This document shows positions 63,074-64,000 of a DNA stretch of 64,000 nt, one piece after another. Position numbers and translations under genes: made by a program. The notes under the pieces were generated by a model. It did no database searches. It had not been told where the DNA came from and saw nothing but the letters and a program-made list of their open reading frames with translations. The DNA comes from an uncultured Dongia sp. (GTDB lineage Bacteria > Pseudomonadota > Alphaproteobacteria > Dongiales > Dongiaceae): NCBI RefSeq assembly GCF_936916975.1, contig NZ_CAKZGO010000003.1:62001-126000 (forward strand), read 5' to 3'. Position 1 is the stretch's first letter. Each line of letters starts with the position of its first letter.

Positions 63074-63559
63074 ATGAACATCGCGGTTGCCCCAGATCGG
63101 CTGCTGCTCGAGCATGACCTCGCCGCGCCGGAGTTCCGGTGCGGCGAGATCGAAGGACGCTGGCGGCGTGGAACGATGACCTGGCCCTACCTGAACGTCG
63201 CCGTGGCCGCCGAGCGGCGCCCCGGCGCTCCTGACGAGTACGGCTTCCGTTTCGAGTGTTCCGGATATCGGGACACCCCCGTCACGGCCAGGCCGTGGGA
63301 CGTCGCGGAAGACACCGCACTGCCCTTCCACCGGTGGCCGGCCGGCAAGTTTATCATCCCCTCGATTTTCCGACCTGAATGGAAGGACGGACATTGCCTT
63401 TACTTGCCCTGCGACCGGCTCTCGATCGAAGGGCACGACAACTGGCGCAGCGACCACCCGAGCCGGCTCTGGCAACCGCAGCGGGGGCTCGTCTGCTATT
63501 TGGAGCAACTCTATGATCTCTTTCATCAAGCCGATTATTCGGGCATTCGCGGCGCCTGA
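63074..63559 (+). CDS. bilB: E2-like ubiquitin-conjugating protein of a Bil-type system
   Basis: 161 residues. The latter half has the E2 (UBC fold) landmarks: [16 protein letters not shown], with Cys108 in the position of the catalytic cysteine (G-x-C-L), then [29 protein letters not shown], the tryptophan and last helices of the fold. It begins at the base after the UBL stop, so the two are coupled. It would receive the UBL from an E1 as a thioester and hand it to target proteins. Cys113 is the only nearby alternative for the active site. Confidence 0.75.
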   Translation: MNIAVAPDRLLLEHDLAAPEFRCGEIEGRWRRGTMTWPYLNVAVAAERRPGAPDEYGFRFECSGYRDTPVTARPWDVAEDTALPFHRWPAGKFIIPSIFRPEWKDGHCLYLPCDRLSIEGHDNWRSDHPSRLWQPQRGLVCYLEQLYDLFHQADYSGIRGA

Positions 63560-64000
63560 ACATCGCGTTAGCTGCCCGCGGCTCCTCTGGGCGGCAACGA
63601 CCGACGAGCTACATCGGCGCGGCAAGCGGATCCATGAGGCTGGTGCCTTTCTGCTTGGCCGAGAGTGTGGGCAGCGCTTCGAAGTGACCAACGTCGTCTT
63701 CTATGACGATCTCGATCCGGAAGCATACTCGACCGGCGTTTGCATTTTGCACGGCCCGGCTTTCGCCAAGCTCTGGGCCATCTGCCGGGAGCATTCATTG
63801 ACCGTGGTTGCCGACGTCCACACGCATCCCGGGCGCGCTCTTCAAAGCGAAGCAGATCGAAGGAACCCCATGATCGCCCGCGCCGGACACGTCGCGGTGA
63901 TTCTGCCGAACTTCGCCACCGCTCCCATTCGATGGGATCAGGTCGGCATCTATGAGTATCGCGGCCGGCATTTATGGCACGACCGTTCGCCCCGGTCCGT
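63513..64000 (+). CDS. bilC: JAB/JAMM metalloprotease of a Bil-type system (3' end cut by window edge)
   Basis: 162 codons are visible, with the frame open to the window edge. The start ATG 63513 has GGAG seven bases upstream and lies 47 bp inside the E2 gene. The JAMM zinc motif is present: Glu42 (HEAGAFLLG), His103 and His105 ([11 protein letters not shown]), Ser112 and Asp115 (SEADRRN), followed by [14 protein letters not shown] as in prokaryotic JAB proteins. The spacing from HTHP to the serine is one residue shorter than in RadC or AMSH. It would process the UBL C-terminus or remove it from targets. An E1 gene is expected next, outside the window. Confidence 0.8.
   Translation, partial: MISFIKPIIRAFAAPEHRVSCPRLLWAATTDELHRRGKRIHEAGAFLLGRECGQRFEVTNVVFYDDLDPEAYSTGVCILHGPAFAKLWAICREHSLTVVADVHTHPGRALQSEADRRNPMIARAGHVAVILPNFATAPIRWDQVGIYEYRGRHLWHDRSPRS

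Noticed and set aside
63245-63262. CTTCCGTTTC inside the E2-like gene
   Set aside because: It matches only the first ten bases or so of the promoter-like element by chance; the second hexamer is absent and it lies within coding sequence.

Overview
The window reads as high-GC proteobacterial chromosome, most probably an alphaproteobacterium of the Rhodospirillales/Rhizobiales type. The reasons are tightly packed operons with ATGA-type overlaps, frequent GTG/TTG starts, many ABC sugar/polyol importers with GntR/FCD and SorC regulators, and PAS_5-type PAS proteins. It has two contrasting parts, a metabolic/resistance part (1 to about 38.4 kb) and an accessory island (about 38.5 kb to the right edge).

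1-6 kb is an arsenic resistance locus. On the minus strand, arsR is followed by a flavoprotein with a Cys-rich tail, an MFS exporter and the arsA ATPase (cut by the left edge). A divergent acr3 exporter lies on the plus strand. Three copies of a 20-bp inverted repeat (ATTTC-N10-GAAAT) mark probable ArsR operators. 6.3-17.7 kb is a polyol/sugar catabolic operon: ABC importer, SorC regulator, aldo/keto reductase, GlpD-like dehydrogenase, class I aldolase, FGGY kinase and GMC oxidoreductase. 17.8-24.2 kb is a second importer with a Zn alcohol dehydrogenase and a mannitol-dehydrogenase-family enzyme, divergent from an unusual GntR/FCD regulator with two helix-turn-helix segments. 24.2-38.4 kb is a third importer (MalK/MalFG type, two ATPases) in one long minus-strand operon. 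It also encodes separate Tm-1-like and PEP-hydrolase-like proteins, a DJ-1 protein, a TIM-barrel epimerase and a START-like protein. A GntR/FCD gene heads it, and an Fe-alcohol dehydrogenase, an aldehyde dehydrogenase relic and an alpha/beta hydrolase lie on the other side.

At 38.5 kb a 3' fragment of a tRNA-Gln gene on the minus strand looks like the attachment scar of an integrated element that extends to the right. The content changes there: a truncated IS481 transposase, two PAS_5 paralogues (one broken), a subtilase/metallo-beta-lactamase-fold gene pair, and a visibly more AT-rich block of orphan genes (RES domain, HNH nuclease, zinc-ribbon gene with a frameshift). A secreted collagen-like protein with a lipoprotein follows, then an Mre11/Rad50-like pair (YhaO/YhaN type).

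The most interesting segment is 57.8-64.0 kb. A sigma-70-like factor, a small HTH protein and a giant ImmA/IrrE-UvrD-nuclease fusion form one operon. Immediately downstream is an incomplete bacterial ubiquitin-like conjugation operon of the Bil type (tandem beta-grasp protein, E2-like protein, JAB protease; the E1 is presumably just outside). Both operons are preceded by the same 38-bp element (30 identical bases) with the same 16-bp spacing between its two conserved hexamers and the same 41-nt distance to the start codon. This suggests that the sigma factor drives its own operon and bil, in other words a sensing and control module wired to an antiphage effector. That wiring is inference from sequence.
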